DNA of 64,000 bases, taken from assembly GCF_008831285.2 (NCBI RefSeq), contig NC_045141.1, forward strand, positions 124,001 to 188,000, written 5' to 3'. Under the pieces are notes generated by a model. The model had not been told where the DNA came from and did not search any database. It saw nothing but the letters and a program-made list of their open reading frames with translations. Shown piece after piece: positions 60,417 through 64,000 of this stretch (its first letter is position 1; each line of letters opens with the position of its first letter). Origin of the DNA: Nymphaea colorata (Eukaryota > Streptophyta > Magnoliopsida > Nymphaeales > Nymphaeaceae). Made by a program: the position numbers and the translations under genes.

Positions 60417-61460
60417 CTAAATTCTACCTTGCAAGCTGTGTAGCTCCTTAAGATTTGTTGGCGGTGACATTTCAATGATCGCCTTTACTTTGGAGGGATC
60501 CATCTCGATTCCTTTTTTGCTAACCATAAATCCCAAAAACTTGCCACATTCCACACCAAATATACATTTTTGTTGATTCAATCTAAGCTTATATTGTAAG
60601 AGTCTATCAAAAACTTGAGAGAGAATGTTGATGTGATTCTCCATTGTTTTTGACTTAATTAGTAGATCATCCATGTATGCATCCATGATTTGGTGCATTT
60701 GATCATGAAAGATAGCTGCCATAGCCCTTTGATATGTTGTCCCAGCATTCTTCAAACCAAACGGCATTACCATATAGCAGAAAGTACCCCATGGGGTTAT
60801 AAATGATGTTTTGGCTTGATCGTGAGCTGTCAGCTTAATTTGGTTATAGCCAGAATATCCATTCATAAAGGAGAACATAGCGTAGCCTGCAGTACCGTCT
60901 ACCAACAAGTCGATGTTTGGAAGTGGATAGTCGTCCTTTGGTGTGGCTTTATTCAAATCTCTGAAATCGATGCAGAGTCGAATTTTACCATTTTTCTTTG
61001 GGACTATTACAATGTTTGCTAACCATTCAGGATAGTCGATTGTTTGGATGAACCCTGCCTTTAGTAGGTCTTCTAGGCCTTCCTTAACTTGCCCCTCAAG
61101 ATGAGAGTCTAGTTTTCTCAACTTTTGTTTGGTTGGCTTGCATTCTGGTTTCAATGGTAGTCGATGTTCGACTAATTTTGTATCAAGTCCTGGCATGTCC
61201 TCATAAGTCCATGCAAAGGCTTCTTGATGCTCTTTGAAGAAGTTTATCAACTCTTTTCTTTCTTCTGCTGAGAGACTTGTTCCAATTTGCAAACTCTTTG
61301 GATTCTCTTTCGTGCCAATATTAATTTCCTCAATTGGATCATTAATCAAGGGTGACAGTTGATCTTGCTTTCTTATTTGAATGAACTCTGGACATTCTAC
61401 CTCATTGAGTTCTAAATTTACCTCCTTAAAGGCTTTTGATGTTTGATCCTCAGATGTCAT
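60417..61460 (-). pseudogene. Reverse transcriptase of the gypsy element
   Basis: A long open stretch of 347 residues contains the RT core in order: LLKAGFIQTIDYPEWLANIV, VPKKNGKIRLCIDFRDLNKA, DDYPLPNIDLLVDGTAGYAM, YSGYNQIKLT, FCYMVMPFGLKNAGTTYQRA and the active site AYMDDLLIKS. The active-site Asp pair is intact. The frame ends at a TAG after LHSLQGRI, where family members usually continue with Gln and SIRRF; the rest of the thumb follows after the stop. A linker with TYEDMPGLD precedes the core. This is the best preserved part of the element. Confidence 0.85.
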
Positions 61461-61925
61461 CCTAAAGATTGTGAAGAGGTTAGGTGAAATTTGAAACGTT
61501 TTATATAAAAGTAAATTGCATATGTCATTGCATATTTGAAGATATTACAAAATAAAGACACTTGGTATATTGGAATACAAGGACGACAAAGTGACAAAAT
61601 GATGACTAGATGACAAAATAATAGCGGATATGTTGTTTCAGATTGATGGTGAACATCTGCCTATGGTCTTGCTCTTGACAAAAGGTACGGGCTTGAATTC
61701 TTCCATGGCATCTACTTTTTCATAACTTTGACATCTCAAGGATTGAGTGCCTCATTGTCCTGTCAAGGTAATTGGTTCCAAGATTCCATTTTCATATTTG
61801 CCAAGGCCAGTAAATGGTTGGTAGTCATGGCGTATGAGTAAATTCAATCCTTTCTCATTCTGGCAGAATTTCTTGAATAACGGATGATTTTTGTAACTTA
61901 TTTCAGGCTTGGTACCTTTTTTCAC

Positions 61926-62339
61926 CTACATCTGTTTCTTTGGTTTCTGAATGGCCAATCTGCTAAGACTTTGAGATATTTCTTCTCCTTTGCAGACTCG
62001 AATACTAGGTACATCAATTGTATATGTTGGTACCGGAATCATTGGGTGCACAAGACAATTCTGCTTGTCCTCTGCATAGATGGTTATAGTATTCCTATTG
62101 TGAGTCCATTTGACGCACTGATGTAGAGTGGAAGGAACTGCATTGGTAGCATGGATCCACGGTCTGCCAAGCAATAGGTTGAATGAGGGTTCTATATCCA
62201 CCACATGAAATAAAACCCGAAGATACGTCTCAGAGATATTCATATCTAGACATATACAACCTAGGCATGGTTGTCTTGTTCCGTCATATCCATGAATGAA
62301 ACAATGACGGGTCCCACCGGGTGTGCCATCTGTTCGCAC
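61926..62339 (-). pseudogene. Truncated retropepsin-like protease
   Basis: The frame reads GYDGTRQPCLGCICLDMNIS, VDIEPSFNLLLGRPWIHATN and AVPSTLHQCVKW, the C-terminal half of Tat-type protease. The N-terminal half with the catalytic Asp-Ser/Thr/Gly motif is absent. The upstream codons are the primer-binding region and LTR end, so a deletion has fused them directly to mid-protease. The apparent Met start lies at the LTR border and is not a true start. No protease activity is expected. Confidence 0.7.
62308..62330 (-). other. Probable primer-binding site
   Basis: Directly after the 5' LTR end on the minus strand, two bases (GA) are followed by TGGCACACCCGGTGGGACC. LTR elements have a TGG-starting stretch here complementary to the 3' end of a host tRNA. 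I cannot assign the tRNA from memory. Confidence 0.55.
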
Positions 62340-64000
62340 CGCACCCTTTCTCGAAGGGTGTCAAAATGCGAATAAGCAAAATTCTTTTAAAATTGAGGTT
62401 TTGAAATTTTCAAGAGAAAGGGATCCATCCGTCGGTACGAGGTCCAACCATTCCTGCCGCCTTTAATAAGGGTAATTGGACCAAGGACTAAGGATCACTT
62501 GGATCATGTACGAGTTATTGATGCACATCCTATATGCTTGTACATTGAGATTTTGGATTCAAGAACCAAAATTCATTTTGAATAAGTGATTTGAACTCGT
62601 TTTGAAGATTTGAGGATTCTTAAGTTGGTTCAAAAACCTTTGTTTTTGTGCCATTTGAAATACACAATTCTTGAGGATTTTGAAGATTGAAATTGAGTTC
62701 TTTGTTGTGAACTCTAGATGGTTCATTTTAAAGTTGAAATTATGATTAACTTCTGGAAAATAGCTATGTTTCCTTAGCAAAGAAAATTTATTTTGAATTC
62801 TTCTTTTGATAGAACATATGTTCCAAATTGTTAGAAAACATATTGTTTTCTAAACATATTTTGGTCAAGATTGTGAATGCATTGCTTGTGTTTTCTTTTA
62901 AAATTAAGTGAAGTTTACAAATTCTTGTTGCAATATGACTTGGTCACTTTTTGCAACTCAAATTTGAATCACTTAACTTCTTGAGAATGTGCACGTGGTG
63001 CTATTGATTTTAAGTGAAAGTGAATGCATGAGATGAGAAGAAAAACTATATGAAACATTCATTCTTCTCTCTCTCATAATCTCTCAAGATTCATTCATTG
63101 TAATTGCATGTCATACAATCTACACATAAAGATTGATTTTAACTAAAATGTAGGACTTTCTCTAAATGTGCTTATTATATGATTAAACACATGAATTAGA
63201 GATGTAGTCCATAAGCTTGAGACTTAACATAAAATTATCAAAGTGATGAAAAATATACAAATGATGCTAAAATCAATTTTTGAAATAGATGGGAGATGTG
63301 GATGACATCCACTTTTGTCTCAAGATAGTCAAAAATTAGATCTTGTATTGATTTAGATAGCTGAAAGTTATGGACATTGATTCCAATAAAGAGCTTGTTT
63401 CTTAGATAGAAATGACAAGTCTTTCAAACCTATTCAAATTTCAGATTTCGTACTCATGAAATCATCAACTTCTTTGGATGATTCTAGGATAGTTGGCATT
63501 TCAAATATGTAAACTTTGACATTCTTAAGACAATTCCTATAAAACATGGTCTGATTTTAACAACGTACATAGATCTTATGTATGGATTGCTGAAATTGAG
63601 TAAATTTTAAAATGAAATGAAAATGATCTCATAACTTGGTATTATGAAAATTAAAATGATCCGTTTTCTTAAAACCAGTTTGGAAATGTGTTCTAACCTG
63701 ATTTTAAGAGAGGAAAACGATTTTTAACAAGAGATTACACACATATATGTATATATATAACAATGTATATATATACGTACCTTACTCTTCAAAATGAAAT
63801 TTTATCATGGGACCGCATGACTCATGAATCATGATGATTCATGGCTGGGTTCTTTTATGTAGGAGGATTGAAAACTTGTTTCAAATCTCCCCTACTACCC
63901 TTGATCAATTAAATAAAGCATGAAGCAAAATAACTTTAAATAGAAAGAGATAAATGAATGCTCAAGCTAGTTCCTCCTTAGTTTCGTCATGCAAAGGTGG
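62331..64000 (-). repeat. 5' LTR, partial
   Basis: It begins on the plus strand with TGTTCGCACC, as does the 3' LTR at 53,393, and stays colinear with it to the window end. Small substitutions are scattered throughout. One indel stands out: about 83 bases at about 62,696-62,780, from GTTCTTTGTTGTGAAC to TCCTTAGCAAA, are absent from the 3' LTR at about 53,758. Confidence 0.85.

Larger units (their letters stand above)
53393..64000 (-). mobile_element. Tat-lineage Ty3/gypsy retrotransposon, 5' LTR cut by window end
   Basis: The element runs on the minus strand: partial 5' LTR (64,000-62,331), primer-binding region, truncated protease, reverse transcriptase, RNase H, a second archaeal-type RNase H, integrase, about 1.2 kb of unassigned DNA, polypurine tract, and 3' LTR (57,092-53,393). 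The protease-RT-RNase H-integrase order is that of Ty3/gypsy, and the extra RNase H plus very long LTRs point to the Tat group. Gag is absent: the sequence passes from the primer site straight into mid-protease. Stops and shifts interrupt Pol. It is defective, though its LTRs are alike over the shared 1.67 kb. Confidence 0.85.

Noticed and set aside
1-64000. CRISPR arrays, bacterial operons or tRNA and rRNA genes
   Set aside because: The sequence is plant nuclear DNA; no regular spacer array is seen, and no cloverleaf or rRNA motif was recognised by eye.

Overview
The window is nuclear DNA from a flowering plant. It has two clear plant genes with canonical GT-AG introns, a low gene density, many AT and GA/CT microsatellites, and a heavy load of PIF/Harbinger, Ty3/gypsy and Ty1/copia transposons. 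I cannot name the species from sequence alone.

Two host genes look real. (1) A P-class pentatricopeptide-repeat protein lies on the minus strand at 11.1-12.3 kb, with a decayed tandem copy of its 5' end just upstream. (2) A vacuolar sorting receptor (VSR) lies on the minus strand from 34,987 to 15,570. I could place 12 exons with matching phases, giving a 640-residue reading frame. Its seventh intron is about 14.9 kb long and holds a 7.8-kb PIF/Harbinger element, copia remnants, a dispersed repeat and a ladder of (TA)n arrays.

Region by region: 0-7.3 kb is gene-poor, with a GATACG-rich repeat, a gag zinc-knuckle relic, a Harbinger-type end, a decayed coding-like stretch and an LTR-like 216-bp segment. 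7.3-11 kb holds microsatellites, a plasma-membrane H+-ATPase pseudogene fragment and an A-B-A-B' rearrangement. 11-12.7 kb is the PPR gene and its partial duplicate. 15.6-35 kb is the VSR gene. 35.4-47 kb is an 11.5-kb palindromic PIF/Harbinger element. It consists of two about 4.1-kb inverted arms, each with a transposase and a Myb/SANT-like gene, in head-to-head orientation around a short spacer. A further 3.2-kb Harbinger-type element with its own TAA target duplication is inserted at the centre. 47-53.4 kb is unassigned, partly GC-richer DNA. 53.4-64 kb is a Tat-lineage Ty3/gypsy retrotransposon on the minus strand with 3.7-kb LTRs, dual RNase H, and a deletion of gag and of the protease active site; its 5' LTR runs off the window.

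The most unusual object is the palindromic Harbinger element about 0.4 kb upstream of the VSR start codon. Both arms keep the DDE residues yet share the same in-frame stops, which suggests that one already defective element was duplicated in inverted orientation. It could be a source of hairpin RNA, as proposed for Mu killer in maize, but that is inference.
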